Below are positions 1 through 12,382 of a DNA stretch of 64,000 nucleotides, in pieces. How positions within the stretch are numbered: position 1 is the stretch's first letter; the number at the start of each line of letters is the position of its first letter. The translations under genes and the position numbers were made by a program. Source of the stretch: Salvia splendens (taxonomy: Eukaryota > Streptophyta > Magnoliopsida > Lamiales > Lamiaceae); contig NC_056035.1 of NCBI RefSeq assembly GCF_004379255.2, forward strand, positions 28,210,502 through 28,274,501. Direction: 5' to 3'. The notes beneath the pieces are model-generated. The model saw only the letters and a program-made list of their open reading frames with translations. It searched no databases and was not told the DNA's origin.

Positions 1-271
1 CCAATGTACTGGCGGTTATGCCACACTTCTACGTCTGCAAGATAGAATGTCCCTACGAGTTCTTACACGAGTTTTGAAAACTCTGCAGCAAACAGAAGAG
101 GCAACCTAACTCAACCGAGGAAGATTATAGGCTACGTGCTCTTTCTTTCGAACTAAAGGGAGAGACGAACACCTGGCTATTGAGGCTGCCAGCAAACTCT
201 ATAAGCTCGAGGGCGGATTTCAGGCTATTGTTCTTGGATTATTTCTTCCCATCGAACAAAACGAATGCAAT
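1..271 (+). pseudogene. Gag fragment of element C (left part)
   Basis: In the frame with residues ECPYEFLHEF, then TEEDYRLRAL and GETNTWLLRLP, this stretch matches the retrotransposon gag core seen intact in element B (15733-17565). An in-frame TGA follows LHEF. The frame stops being gag at position 271, where a solo LTR begins, and resumes at 1764 with IKKEILACRLDYDEALSRYW. The 5' start of gag is outside the window. Confidence 0.85.
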
Positions 272-1763
272 TGATAAAGCTAATTTCATGCATTGATTAA
301 AGGGTTGAATTCGTGCATTTACGGTGTCTAACACATCTTTTTAAGCTAGGTGCGTAGAAAGTTCGCCAGGTCCAGGAAGAGGAGAGGACAATTGCATGAC
401 ACAAGGAATCTGGCAAATAAGTGAGCATTGTGGAGAGAATGACTAGACAGAGGAGATCACGAAGCTGAAGGACAGAATAGAGATTTATGTGAAGGCTTCT
501 AGAAGATCAAACCCGCACCTATATAAGGGAGAGAGCATGCAATTCAAAAAAAAGGGATTTCTTTTTTTTGGGCACTTTGCTCTTGGCTCTCTCAGCTCAC
601 TCACTTCCACACACTTGGGGGAATGTTCAGGAATTTGTAGGGGTTCGGGTCATTTCATTTGCTGTTTGATGTTGGGTAACACCGTCCTTGTGTAGGGCGA
701 AGATACAATTATTTGCTTTCGTTTTATTTGTCGTCGTGAATTTCACCGAGCTTCGCTGTTCGAAGCTCGGCCCTGTTTTCTGTTGAATTCTCGTTATCTA
801 TGCATTTTCTATTTCCGTATTTACTTTACTGCTGTTGATTTCGATTATGAATGAAAATTGTTTTGAGTTTGACGTAGTTGCTGAACTGAATGTTTGTTTT
901 TCGCGTTTGCTTGGTTGAGTTGGAGAAGAATCGTTGAGGATTGTTGTTGATCGGGGCACATCTGTTGAATTGGAGTTTATGAAGTTAAGTTTAGTGGTTG
1001 TTGAGTTCGGATTGCTTGGATCCGGAGTGGATTGAGCATCCGACGTGTGGATCTGAAACATAGTAGTTGAAGTTTGATGCCAAGTTTTCGTGTTTATGTT
1101 TCATTCCGTCTAGTATATGTAGATCTGTTCTATTTCCGGTTAATTTCAAGTTTCCGACATCCGAACTTTTACATTTTGTTTGAATTTGGATTTGTGCTCT
1201 GTTTTCTTCATGTTCGCGTTTGATTCAGGTAATGAGATGCACGTCATTGTTAGTTAAATTCTGAGTTTGTTAGTTGCAGCTTTTTTCCGTACTTTCTGTT
1301 TCTGGAAAATGGTCCCCACTATTTACTCGCTTTCTGTCTAGCTATATTAGGTGGTCGTTGGCTCGGTCTAGGAAGTTAGTTTGATATCTTGTAGTTACAA
1401 TGATGTTCGATGTCTGCATGATGTTTTCAGTCTCCCAGGTCTAGTGTTAGATTTTGTTCCTAAGTCTAGTAATAGTTACACCTCAACCCAAATTTGTGTG
1501 GCAACAGCCATTCACTTTTCCAGAGTCTTCTAAATGTCTTCTTACGCGTCCATCTTCGTGGGATCAACCCCTGTTTCCCTATACTAATCCATAGTATAGC
1601 TGGTTGAGGGTTTTTGAAAGAGCGGGGGGTTTGTGTGTCCGACGACCGAGACTTCCAGGAGCCTCTGAGTTCCTAGACCTTGTGATCTAGCGGATTCTCT
1701 GGACCTGAGGGCTCGACCTAGCATAAAAGTATACATGAATCTTCGCTTAAATATGCTGCTTCA
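272..1763 (+). mobile_element. Solo LTR (Athila-like), TSD GCAAT
   Basis: The segment starts TGATAAAGCTAATTTCATG and ends TTCA. It is flanked by GCAAT at 267-271 and at 1764-1768. The start matches the LTR start of elements A, B, C and D (TGATAAGGCT). Removing it with one GCAAT restores gag codons for N-A-I-K-K-E across the junction. Both sides continue the same gene and no internal domain remains, so this is a solo LTR produced by LTR-LTR recombination. A TATA-like box sits at about 520-527. Its 3' end has diverged from the LTR of element B. Confidence 0.93.
520..527 (+). promoter_or_regulatory. TATA-like box of the solo LTR promoter
   Basis: CCTATATAAGG lies about 250 bp into the LTR, the U3/R position expected for a Pol II LTR promoter. 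The same GCACCTATATAAGG context occurs on the - strand in both LTRs of element B (near 12130 and 18835). Confidence 0.55.
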
Positions 1764-3200
1764 GCAATCAAGAAGGAGATTTTGGCTTGCCGACTAGATT
1801 ATGATGAGGCGTTGAGCCGGTATTGGTCGCATTTCAAAGTATTGCTCGATTCATGCCCTAACAGCCGAATGTGCGAAGCAGAGGTTTACAACATCTTTTA
1901 TGAAGGGGCGAATCCGGAATCCAATGATTTATTAAACTCCTCGAGCGGGGGAAATTTTACCAAGAAACGAGTAAGTGAGGCCCGAGAAATTTTGGGTAGG
2001 CTTATCGATGCTAAGACGGCGTACGACTCTCCTCGCACCATCCTTAAGAGGGGAAGCGTGGAGGCAGTGAACGTGCAGGGTGAAGACCGAATAGATGCAA
2101 GGATAGATAAGTTGGAGAAAACAATTCTGATTGCATTAGGAAAGAATAATTCCTCAGACCCTGGAGAGAAAATCAAACAAACGTCAGGTTCGGAGGAGGT
2201 GTACCAGTGCTATGGTCAGCAAAACGAGGGGGATATCCAAGCTCAAGCAAATGCTATGGGGAGCTGGAATCCTAATGGAAGTTGGAACCCAGGAAGGCAA
2301 AGGGATGCTCCCTGGAGGGATCACCCAAACTTCAGATGGTCTGACAATGATCCGAATCTGCCACCCCAACAACAGAGCAACAACTACTCAAACCCTCAGA
2401 AGCGACAACCGAACTGGGTGAACATAAATCAGGAGGGGAACAATTGGGGCAATCAGCATCAAAATGACCATCCCAACTAGGTGAACAGGAATCAGAATAA
2501 TCCAGCGAGTTCATATGTGCCACCACACCAAAGGAATTACCAAGGCAACACTCAGAATTCTCAGCCCAACCATCAAGGTCAACAAGGGCAGAATCAACAA
2601 TATCACAACACAGAAGGTTCAGGGAACTTCCGGCCGAATCAGGGACAAGGCTTAACCCACCCTCAAAGGCCAAACACCAACCAACAGAGTTCCAGACAAC
2701 CGAAAAACATTGACTAGTTGATGAGTGACCTGGTAAACTCGTAGCAACACATCCAGAATAATATGCAGTCCAACAATGATGTACTGCATAAGCATCAAGA
2801 TGCGCAGACTGAGCAGAAGGCAGCCATGGACATGTTGGCGAAACAACTCTCTCAGATCTCGACATCTTTGAGTGAGATGCGCGGGAACGAAGGAGGAATT
2901 CCTGCCTCGGTTAAACCACCAGAAAGGGCGAACATCAGGGGAGGGTATGATGGTCCAAGTGTGAAGAAAGATGAAAAGTCCACTCCAACTCCACTAGAAA
3001 AGGAAACCGGAACAGGGAAGCTGAAACAGGGGAGGTCAGAACAGAGAACGATGACCAGAGTACGAACAGAGAGGAAGCAATACCCCGAACAGCTGATCAA
3101 CATTTCCCAGGTCCAGGAGTTGAGGCAGGGGTGGAAGAAATCAGGAGAGAAACGGGAGAATCTTCCAAGGGAAACGTTAGCAACAATGAAAGGCAAGTGA
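1764..3200 (+). pseudogene. Gag of element C (right part)
   Basis: After the solo LTR the gag frame resumes with the conserved core (RYWSHFKVLLDSCPN, then YEGANPESNDLLNSSSGG). It continues into a Gln/Asn/Pro-rich linker with PWRDHPNFRWSDND and VPPHQRNYQG motifs and a C-terminal helix region (QKAAMDMLAKQLSQI). In-frame stops occur at 2478 (TAG at a Trp codon position) and 2742 (TAG at a Gln position compared with element B). No CCHC zinc knuckle is visible, nor is one seen in the gag of element B. The product would have been the capsid-like structural protein. It is now non-functional. Confidence 0.85.
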
Positions 3201-3230
3201 AACCTTTTCCCCACAGAGGTGAACCTAGGA

Positions 3231-4387
3231 AGAAAAAGGAGGATCCAGCGGACTTCATGGAAATTTTTGGGAAGCTGGAAATAAATCTACCGTTTCTCTA
3301 AGCTTTAAAGCTGCCCATTTTCAGCAAGTTTATCAAGGAGTTCATCGTTGGGAAGATCAAACCCAGCGGTAAGATTGTGATTGGGGAAACCGTGTAGGCA
3401 GTGATTCAGAAGAGGAGGATGCCCTCCAAGCGTACTGACCCAGATATGTTCACTCTCCCTATCTCTATTGGGAACGTTAAGGTTGAGCATGCCGTGTGTG
3501 ACTTAGGTGCTTCGATAAATGTTTTACCGCTTTCGCTTTATAAAAAATTGGAGGGAGTAAGAATGGTGCATACGAAGGTGGTAATTCAGTTAGCTGATAG
3601 GTCATGCATCAGTCCTGCGGGCGTTTTAGAGAATGTAATCGTTAAGGTGCATGATTTTCTGTACCCTACTGATTTCCATGTTATCAAGATGAGTGAATAC
3701 CAGTCTGTTGCGTCTAGCGGAGTGCTTTTAGGAAGAACATTTTTACGCACCGCTAAGACAATCATCGATGTGTTTGATGGAACCATTTGTTTAGATTATC
3801 ATGGGGAGAAGTTTACTTTTAACATTGATGAGGCTATGAAAAAGCCATTGGATATAGAAAATATGCATGCTGTGGATGTGATTAACCCCCTGGTCCAAGA
3901 ATTTCTTGAGACAAAGTTGATGCAGGAACAGGTGGAAAATTCAGAGTTGAGTCACTTCATTGACAAGGAGGTCGCCAATTGGTGCGAAGCAGTTAACACA
4001 CTGGGAATGACAGATGAAGAGTTAGCAGAAGCAATTCTGGAATTTTGCAAAAGTCCTGAATTTGTCAGGTCTAAGGAATTAGTCTGCTTCGCTAATGGGG
4101 GACATTTACCAGCACCTGAAGGATTAATTACCAAGGAGACAAAGAAGAATGCATTACCCCAGGAGACAAGTGCGACAAAGAAGGAACTGAAGACATTATC
4201 CCCAGGCCTCAAATATGCTTATTTGGAAGAGAACGAGATGTTCCCGGTAATCGTCAACAGCAACCTGACTCGGAAGCAGGAAGAAGAGTTACTGGAAGTG
4301 CTCAGGAGGAATAAGACATTCTCTGCATGCACCATATTCGCCTGGAGAATGGAGCCAAACCTCATAGAGACCCACAGAGGAAGTTGA
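3231..4387 (+). pseudogene. Aspartic protease and start of RT, element C
   Basis: The long frame 3401-4387 contains the retroviral-type protease core CDLGASINVLPLSLYKKL, whose catalytic D is in DLGAS, followed by ASSGVLLGRTFL. Upstream, MEIFGKLEINLPFL-like residues are broken by TAA at 3299 (a CAA codon in element B) and by TAG near 3394. After LEVLRRNKT the expected AIGW...D-L region is missing and the frame shifts into the RT block that begins near 4327. Protease and RT belonged to one polyprotein that cleaves and copies the element. Confidence 0.85.
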
Positions 4388-5460
4388 ATCCGAATATGAG
4401 AGAGGAGGTTCTTAAAGAAGTACTCAAGCTACTGCCACTGGGTATCATATATTCTATTCCAGACAGCAAGTGGGTAAGCCCAGTCCATATGGTACCTAAG
4501 AAGTCAGGCATCCAAGTGGTTACAAATGAGAAGAATGAGTTGGTGCCGACAAGATTAGTGACCGGGTGGCGGATGTGCATAGACTACTGGAAACTGAATG
4601 AGGCCACGCGGAAGGACCATTTTCCGTTACCGTTCATAGATCAAATGCTCGAAAGATTGGCAGGCAAGAAGTTTTTCTGGACGGATACAGTGGGCACTTT
4701 TAAATTTACATTGATCCGGAAGATCAAGAAAAAACAACCTTCACATGCCCGTTTGGGACGTACGCATTTAGGAGGATGCCCTTCGGATTGTGCAATGCGC
4801 CAGGCACTTTTCAGAGGTGCATGATGAGTATTTTCTCAGACCTGTTGGAGTAATGTATCGAGATTTTTATGGATGACTTCACGGTCTACGGGAATTCTTT
4901 CGAGGCCTGCCTTGCCAATTTGGATCTGGTATTACAAAGATGCAGAGAGAAATATCTAGTTCTGAATTTCGAAAAGTGCCACTTTATGGTGCAGGAGGGG
5001 ATTGTTCTGGGACACGTGGTCTTAGAAAAGGGTATTCAGGTGGATAAGGCAAAAGTGGACGTGATCTCAAAGCTTCCATACCCTACGACTTAGAAGGAAA
5101 TAAGAGGATTTTTGGGTCATGCTGGATTCTACCGGAGGTTCATCAAGGACTTTGCAAAAATTGCACAACCACCCACCCGCCTCCTGCAGAGCGACGTAGA
5201 CTTCAACTTTGACGAGGCTTGTCAAGGGGACTTCCAACTTCTGAAAGAAAGGCTTGTATGAACCCCTATTATCAGAGCTCCAGACTGGAATTACCCATTC
5301 GAGGTAATGTGAGATGCCAGTGACTTCACTGTAGGAGCAGTCCTAGGTCAAAGACCCTGAATCAAGCCCAGAAAAATTACGACACTACGGAAAAAGAGAT
5401 GCTAGCTGTCGTGTATTCCTTCGAGAAATTCCGACCATACTTATTGGGGTCGAAGGTAAT
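4327..5460 (+). pseudogene. Reverse transcriptase and start of RNase H, element C
   Basis: RT motifs are visible across several frames: RMCIDYWKLNEATRKDHFPLPF, then FGLCNAPGTFQRCMM in the next frame, the catalytic box FMDDFTVYG at about 4867, the connection region KLPYPTT...GFLGHAGFYRRFIKDF, and the RNase H start [19 protein letters not shown]. Stops and frameshifts occur near 4685, 4852, 5092, 5261 and 5312. The frame ends in codon GTA|AT where element A is inserted, and it continues at 28307. Confidence 0.87.
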
Positions 5461-6955
5461 TGAAGGTGCAGGTTCTCTGTGTCGTGTTAAGCAAGGGTGT
5501 ATCCACCTGATCAGGATAGAAATCCCAGCCAACCTTAACCTAGTACCAATAATATTCCTCAACCCACTTCTACTGGTTAGTATAGTGGAGGTAAGGGTCG
5601 AATCGCACAGAGATGGACGTGCTTGGGTAATTGTGGTGATAATCTGGAGGGGTTTGGTTAGCTACCACGCTTGGGTTGAGATTCTACCTAGACAGGAATT
5701 AAAGGTGGTACTCTACTGACTGGGTGGTGTGAAAGTGATTGACATGTAGCTGTGTACGTGAGAGTGGGGGACACGGTGTTTCAGGGATATGTGGAAAGTA
5801 GATAGTTACTATAAAAGGCCAAACGGAATATCAGAGAATAGGTGGTGGTATGGTGGCTGCACTGTCAGGTCTGTAGGGTACCAGCAAGAAAAGTAAAGGA
5901 CAAAAACAAAAAGTAACTAAAAAGTAAAAGTGATCCCAAACTTGGATGTGGATGTTGTCTTATTCAACAAGTATGCACAAAATCAAACAAACTCAGATTC
6001 CATGGATGACACTTACAGATTAACAACTTCACAATTCAGATCCACAAATTAACACTCTAATATTTGAATATTAATCGAGTGAAATCTAGAATTATACTTA
6101 CTGGGCGACATGCAAGGTGACAGAATTCACGTAAACTCGGATTTTGCACTTCATCACTTCGGAAACTAAATCTAAACAACAAACTTAACTAATAATCTCA
6201 GATCGAGCAACTCCAAATGAAATCATGCTTTCAACACTTAGAAATTACCGCGACAACTAGATCTAAGCTACCTAGGCAGAATGAAACAAATTCAAACCGA
6301 AAGAGAAGCATAAAAATAACTTCATTGCATAAAACGTTTGGATCCCAACAAAATACTTCAAAAGATGACAAGTACTGAATATGCAACAGATCCAACGAAA
6401 GGAAAACAAGTAAAGATTAACTAGGAAAGCGAATAAAGATTGTTTTGCCACTCCGGGCGATGAAACTGCTACGACTACGAAATGAACTGGTTGGAACGAT
6501 GGAAGGCGATTCACCGGTAGACTTATGGAACTTCAGGTGACCATTTGCTGTGGTGAGGGAAGAGAAGATTTTGGACGATGCTGAAAGAATTTTTCTACCG
6601 AGAGAGAGGACTCTAACTAAGTGTGAATGTCGATGATTATTCTCTCTCCAAGTGGCTTCCTTTTATAGGGAGGCATGCCCTTGCTTTTTAGGGTAGACTC
6701 TCTTCGTGAAATGACTCTTTTGCCCTTGTTTGTGGTTGATCCTTCCCAGCAATCCTTCTTCTCTATCTCGAGCCTTTTTGGCATGCATCCTGGTCAGTAT
6801 TGCACCTTTCTGGCGCTCTTTTCACCTGAGTTATCCAAACCCTTTCGTATTGACTGGTACCCTTTTCCTGCACACTTTAGCAACTATTTTGCAGATATAA
6901 TCCAATTAAGCACGTTATACTGACCAGTAACCAAGGCCTAGAATGTGACTTATCA
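5461..6955 (-). repeat. 3' LTR of element A
   Basis: On the - strand it starts TGATAAGTCACATTC and ends CTGCACCTTCA. It aligns along its whole length with 26828-28306, differing by scattered substitutions and a small deletion near 5855 versus 27210. A TATA-like CTATAAAAGG (- strand) lies near 6660. Confidence 0.93.
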
Positions 6956-8250
6956 AACTGCTCACACTTACCACATGCTTGTCCTCAAGCGTGAAGAACA
7001 AACAAAAAGAAATAAGTCGAATTCTAGCCTGGTTATACCCTTGACGACCCTATCCTAAACTAGACTCTAAACTTTGACGCAAAGAAAAACACATAAACGA
7101 CGGACAAACACATGTAAGCAGACACACAAGTACTTAGACACATTGATCGGGCTATATTTTCAACCATCCATCCCCTTGGGATCAGGTGCAATCTGGCCTT
7201 AGACAGCCTTGAACTTCTGCCACCCCCATTTTCCTTCCCAATCAGTATATCTGCTCGTCAAGATCACCCAAACTCTCGGCCAAACACCAGATTCGCTCAG
7301 TCACTCATTCCTCACCGGGGATGTTAGGACTGTTTTCTCTCAAAATGTTGAACCACAGATGCTTCGGACTCAGATCTCACGTGTGGCTGCTGAAGGGCTT
7401 TAAGGTTTGGTTTGTAGTGTTTAGGGTGGATGTTCCTAAAGCTCTAAGGTACAAAAACTACTACTTTACTTTGATGTGGGGGAACTGTGTGCATTTGGGC
7501 TCTTGGTTGTTGCTTCTCTTCGGCTGGGCGTTTCCTGATATTGACCTCCATCTGGTCAGTAGCTTCCTTGTGGCTTTGCCACCCTTATTCCTTCTTTTTG
7601 TGGTCAAGTGATTTTGACCATTTTCTTCAACTTTTTTTTTTATTTTTTTTGGACCTAGAATTTTTCCTGGTCGATTTTCTCTTTGCCTCTCGACTTCTTT
7701 CTCCAGTTGTTTTTTTTTCCTATATGTCCTCCTGGCCAGTCGCCTTCTTGCCTTATGTCTCGCACACACACAGTCCCAGTGGCTAGTGGGTTATATCTGG
7801 GTGTAGATTTGGCTAGAAAGAGGGGTTCTAAGTGATGTTTTATTTTCGGATGGGGGTTTTCTACTGCCTTCAGGACTTGCTACACACGGTCACCTTACCT
7901 TAGGCATCATGTGGCAGCCACTCTTTTCTTTTCTAAATTGGTGGAAAGTGGTTCCACTTAGGCTTATAACTCACCATTTAAAAGGGCTTGTGTATCTGGT
8001 TCTAAAGATGGGTTTTTCTCTCATACTTGCATCATCTATACTGACTAGGAGATACTAGGGTGGGGTGGTTTCCATTGTCCAGCATGCCTTATCTCCCTCA
8101 ATTCCCCTCACCGTCAGTTCGAGGCAGTTGAGTTTTAAGCCCATTCATAAACACATATATACAAATCCTAGACCTAAACAAACACTAGCACATACAGTTA
8201 ACACAAACCACCCATATATACATATCATACTGGCCATTGTCTCCCCCCTC

Positions 8251-8292
8251 CCACTTCACAACTGTCTGCCCTCAGATATGGCTGTGAAGTGG
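8251..8292 (-). other. Stem with inner tetraloop hairpin, element A 3' region
   Basis: The outer arms CCACTTCACA (8251-8260) and TGTGAAGTGG (8283-8292) are perfectly complementary. Inside lies TCTG-AGGG-CAGA (- strand, 8265-8276). The inner stem differs from those of elements B, C and D but stays paired, which suggests selection on structure. Confidence 0.65.
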
Positions 8293-8367
8293 AAAATGGG
8301 AATGGCTAGTATGGCCGGCATACTGACGCATTAAAAAAACATAAACAAAACATACTTAGTCTAAAAA

Positions 8368-8615
8368 CTTCTCACACTTAGATTATGCAATAGGCTAAGT
8401 GGGAGAGTTGCATAATCTAAGTGGGAGAGTTGAAGACTTAAACAGAACTCAACGAACACAAACATATACATACATAAAATTCTCACACTTAGACTATGCA
8501 ATAGGCTAAGTGTGAGTTAACATGCATACGATAAGAACACAGATATATACAGATGCACCAAAGTAGTAAACCATGTACTTCTCATACTTAGACTATTGAT
8601 TAGGCTAAGTGTTGT
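8368..8615 (-). repeat. Palindrome array in the 3' region of element A
   Basis: Three palindromic units start near 8368, 8481 and 8578. Each has arms CTCACACTTAG / CTAAGTGNGAG around a loop of about 12-14 nt. The first is followed by an extra half unit (8410-8430). The third is eroded in one arm. Confidence 0.75.
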
Positions 8616-8724
8616 GAATGGGGTTTGCACACACATACTACACATAATTACTCTACCTAAAACAAACACAACAAATAAATAATAAAAACTAAAACTGAAA
8701 AAGACAAAAAAAACTAACTGGTCA

Positions 8725-10891
8725 TTAGGGTGGGTGGTCACATATTCCTCCTACTCCTCCGCGGGGTAGGGCTGGGTGCAGGTGATTCCTCGAGTTCCTC
8801 CTCCTCGGACGTAGACTGGTTCTCCTCAGACTCTTCCGGTACATCGGTTCCTTCTTCCTTCTCTGCTACCGGTGGTTCACCATTCTGGCCTCCATGGCCA
8901 CTAGTTCCAGCTCCATTAGTTGTCCTTCCTCTTGCTAACTCCTTCAGTATGCTCTACATCACCTTCGTCAGACGGGCCAACTCTGCCCTTGCTTGCTTGT
9001 TCTCCCCTGCTAATTCAGCCACCACCCTCTCCAGGTTCGCTTGCCTCTGAGCTTGAACCTATGCGCCTTGGCCTGTTGGTACTCGCCCAGCAGGGATAGC
9101 CTCTTCACCTGTGGCGTAAAAACGCGGGGCTCCTTCCCTAATGTAGACGGTGTTTGTGCGGACGAAGAAAGGCGTATCGAATGGGCCAGGAGGGTCCACC
9201 ATGGATAATAGAGAAAAATCTTCGGCCTCCACAATGGTTATGTTGTTCCTCACGAAGGCTCCCAATATGTGGCAGGGGGATAGATTCCTTGTAGGGTGTG
9301 TGGCAATAAGGTGGCATTGATAAGCGGTCCAGAACCCAAGATGCATTCTCCTCCCGCGTTTAGCGCACCAGAGTAGGTAGAGTTCGGTCATGGATGTCCA
9401 GACGATAGAGTTTGATTGCCCTAGTAAATTGAAATCTAGGTAGAGTTGGACGAGGCACAAGATGGGGTTGTTGAAATGAATAGAGAGGGATATGGTAGAC
9501 GCAAACTGCCCAGCAGCTGGGTGAGTCAGTCCCTCCCACGCTTCTTGGGGGTCAAATTCAACATGTCACCGGGGAATCCCCCTCTCCCTACTCCTCAATT
9601 CTAGCCCTATTGCCTCTTCTAGGCTGCACATGCCCAACCTAACCGTCCACTCTATCAGGCTTATCCTCACTTCTCTCCCTAATACCCGAAAGATTATCGA
9701 CTCCTCATCCAGGTCAGTAGTAACCCTGAATCTAAAGGTGGTGAAAAATTCTTTTGCCAGCCTAATGGGTATACTCGGGTCCCTATTTTCCAACACCCTA
9801 TCACCCCAACGCACACATATGTGACAGGAAGGGCTCGCAGGCATTCAGTTCATCAAGAGAGGGGAAATAGAGTACCTTCCCGCTCTTAATCTGTTTGCTG
9901 CCATCGTCTTTATCATCGAATGCATCCTGAAGCTTTTTGGTACTGAAATGCTTCATGTCTTCTATCTGCTCGTCCGTGAGCTCCACTCTCCAACGTCTGT
10001 ACTTCAACCTTTCCACCGGAGGATGTATCAACTCACGGTGTTTGTGTGGGAGCTGCTGTTCGCCATATTCCTCGTCTTCTAAGGATACGTCGCTGTCTGA
10101 CTCTGATTCCTCACTGGTGGTGTACTCACTGTCACTTGGCTCCCGTCGGCGTGGTGGGACTCTCTGTTCTGGCTCTTTGACTACGACGCCGGCGTTGCCC
10201 GTACTTTGTTTTTTGCTGCTCTGCTTCTTCGTGACAGGGGTCTTCCCCTTCCTTTTCATCTCCTGTAGGTATCTATCTTCATCTTCGTCTTCCTCCAGTC
10301 TCTCATTTGTTGGTGTCGAAGGCTCCTTCTGGGCAGTAGGCTTGGTCACTACGCAGATAATGGTGTTGTCATCTACTAGCTCTTCATGACCTACTGACTT
10401 CGATGCGAGGTCCAGACCCTCATCCATCTCGTCAGTTTCTTCTTTCCGGTCACTCGGCGTGGGTGAGACCATCTCAGTTGCTGTTGAGGTGTCTTCCAGG
10501 TTGGTAGCTGACAGGGATTCCTCCACAGGTTTTGTAGGAGTAGTCCTTTCTTCTTCACTAGAGATCTCCACTGCCTCTGCTGCCGTGTTTGCTACTACCT
10601 TATTGGATGTCCATCTCCCCAGGCACCTTCGCGACACTCTCTTTGGCTTCAGCCTTTCTGCCTTAGGATCATTCTTCATCACCAATCTCCTTTTTACTGC
10701 CTTTGGTTTCGACACTGGTGGCACCACTGGCTCTGGTTCCTTGGGTTGTACTTCGGTCTCCTTCTCTTCGATGTGTTTGTCACCCTCCCCTGCTTCTGAC
10801 TGAGGGGTCACTGACTTCGGCCTTTCTTCTTCGGTCTGCTTCTCCTCCACATCGACTACTGATTGGTGGACTAGGCCGTCGGACTCGTTTA
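8725..10891 (-). pseudogene. Post-pol ORF of element A, C-terminal part
   Basis: This - strand reading continues the ORF that begins near 19780 and is split by element B. The order is an acidic Glu/Lys/Ser-rich segment (TSEESESDSDVSLEDEEYG), then a domain beginning RLAKEFFTTFRF and VLGREVRISLIEWTVRLGM, then MHLGFWTAYQCHLIATHPT, and a coiled-coil-like tail (NLERVVAELAGENKQARAEL). The middle part resembles the plant 'putative transposon protein' domain annotated downstream of pol in Athila-like elements; that family name is from memory and its function is unknown. A frameshift lies near 9810. TAG codons lie just after 9059 and near 8950, at positions consistent with former CAG. Confidence 0.75.
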
Positions 10892-10896
10892 CTGTG

Positions 10897-12382
10897 TGAA
10901 GTGCGCGGGAGTAGAGTGTGTGGGCGTTCTACTGTTCTAGGTCGAGCTACTAAGTCCAATGAACCCACTAGATCACTCAGTCTAGGAACTCAGGGGAATA
11001 TAGAAGACTCGATCGTTGGACACACAACTCTCGCGTTTCAAAGATCCCTCAACTCGTTATACTATAGACTAGTTTAGAGAAGCAAGGGGTCGATCCCAAA
11101 AAAATGGATGCATAAGAAAGCATTTAGAAGATTATGGATTAGAAAGCAGCTGCTGCCACGCAAATTTAGGTTGAGGTGTAACTACTACTAGACCTAGGAA
11201 CGAAGTAAACACCGGACCTAGGAAACTGAAAACATCATGCGGACATTAAACTTTCTCATAGCTGTGAGACATTAAACTAACTTCTTAGACTGAGCAATCA
11301 ACTTCCTAATTTGACTAGACAGAAAACAGGAAAACGGTGGAGACTACTTTCCGCAAACAGAAAGTACGGTATTAAAGCTGCAAATAACAACTAAAGGATT
11401 AACCAACACTGTCGCACATCTCATTACCTGTATCAAATGCGAGCATGTAGAAACAGAGCACAAACCCAAATTCAAACAGAATGTAAAAGTGTGGACGTCG
11501 GAAACTTGCAATTAGCCGGAAATAAAACAGATCTACATACGCTAGACGGAATGAAAAGAAAACAATAAAATCCGGCATCAACTCCGATCACCCTGTTTCA
11601 GATCCAAACGTCGGATGCTTAATCCACTCCGGAACCAAGCATTCCGAACCCATCAATCAACAAATTCAACACCATAACTCCTGATTCAACCGATCTATCC
11701 CGATCAACACAAGCCTTCAACAATTCTGCGCAAACTCAGTAGAACAGCGCGAAAATCAAAGTACCTCGACAAACATAAAACCAATTGCATCCATGCTCGA
11801 AATTAACAGTAACTCAAATACGGAAACAGAAACTTCATAAACCAATAGAAATTCAACGGAAAACAAAGCCGAGCTTCGAACAGCGAAGCTCGGTGAAATT
11901 CACGACGGAAATTAAAGTGAAAGCGATTAAATTATTTCTTCGCCCTCTGTGAGGGCGGTGTTGCACAACTACGAAATAGCACAAAGTAACCCGAAAACTA
12001 CCCTACGATCTCCTGAACATTTCCCCCCCCCCAAAGTGTGTAAAAGTGAGTGAGCTACGAGCAACAATCTGGTCACAAGTCCTCCACCCTCCGAAGTTTT
12101 TTCTTTCTTTTTGCATGCTCTCCTCCTTATATAGGTGCGGAGTTGATCTTCCAGAAGCCTTCGTAGAAATCTCCATTCTACCCTTCAGCTTCGTTATCTC
12201 CTCCGTCTAGTCATTTTCCCTCCAAATTGCTCACTTATTCGCCAGTTCTTTGGACCATGTAATTGTCCCCTTCTTTCCTGAATCTGGCGAAAACCTTCTA
12301 CACACCTGGCTTAAAATATGCGTTAGACCCCGCAAACACATGAATTTTACCATTTAGCCAATACATGAAATTAGCCTTATCA
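10897..12382 (-). repeat. 3' LTR of element B
   Basis: On the - strand it starts TGATAAGGCTAATTTCATG and ends CTCCCGCGCACTTCA. It is collinear with 17605-19087. A TATATAAG box lies on the - strand near 12128-12135, upstream of GCATGC. Confidence 0.93.

Larger units (their letters stand above)
6956..8724 (-). other. Structured 3' non-coding region of element A
   Basis: No gene is present between the end of the post-pol ORF (8725) and the 3' LTR. Reading in element orientation it holds three CTCACACTTAG-type palindromes (8370-8615), a long stem with an inner AGGG tetraloop (8251-8292) followed by a G-rich purine tract, a conserved block (7297-7328), and a GCTTG-AGGA-CAAGC hairpin (6977-6990) next to the LTR. 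The same ordered set occurs in elements B, C and D. Short ORFs here are not conserved. Confidence 0.75.

Noticed and set aside
8368..8615. CRISPR-like array of palindromic repeats
   Set aside because: Only two to three units per element, unequal spacing, no cas genes, and position inside a plant retrotransposon 3' region.
9937..10803. + strand ORFs of 114-150 codons
   Set aside because: Antisense shadows of the acidic post-pol ORF of element A, Ser/Val/Leu-rich and without domains.
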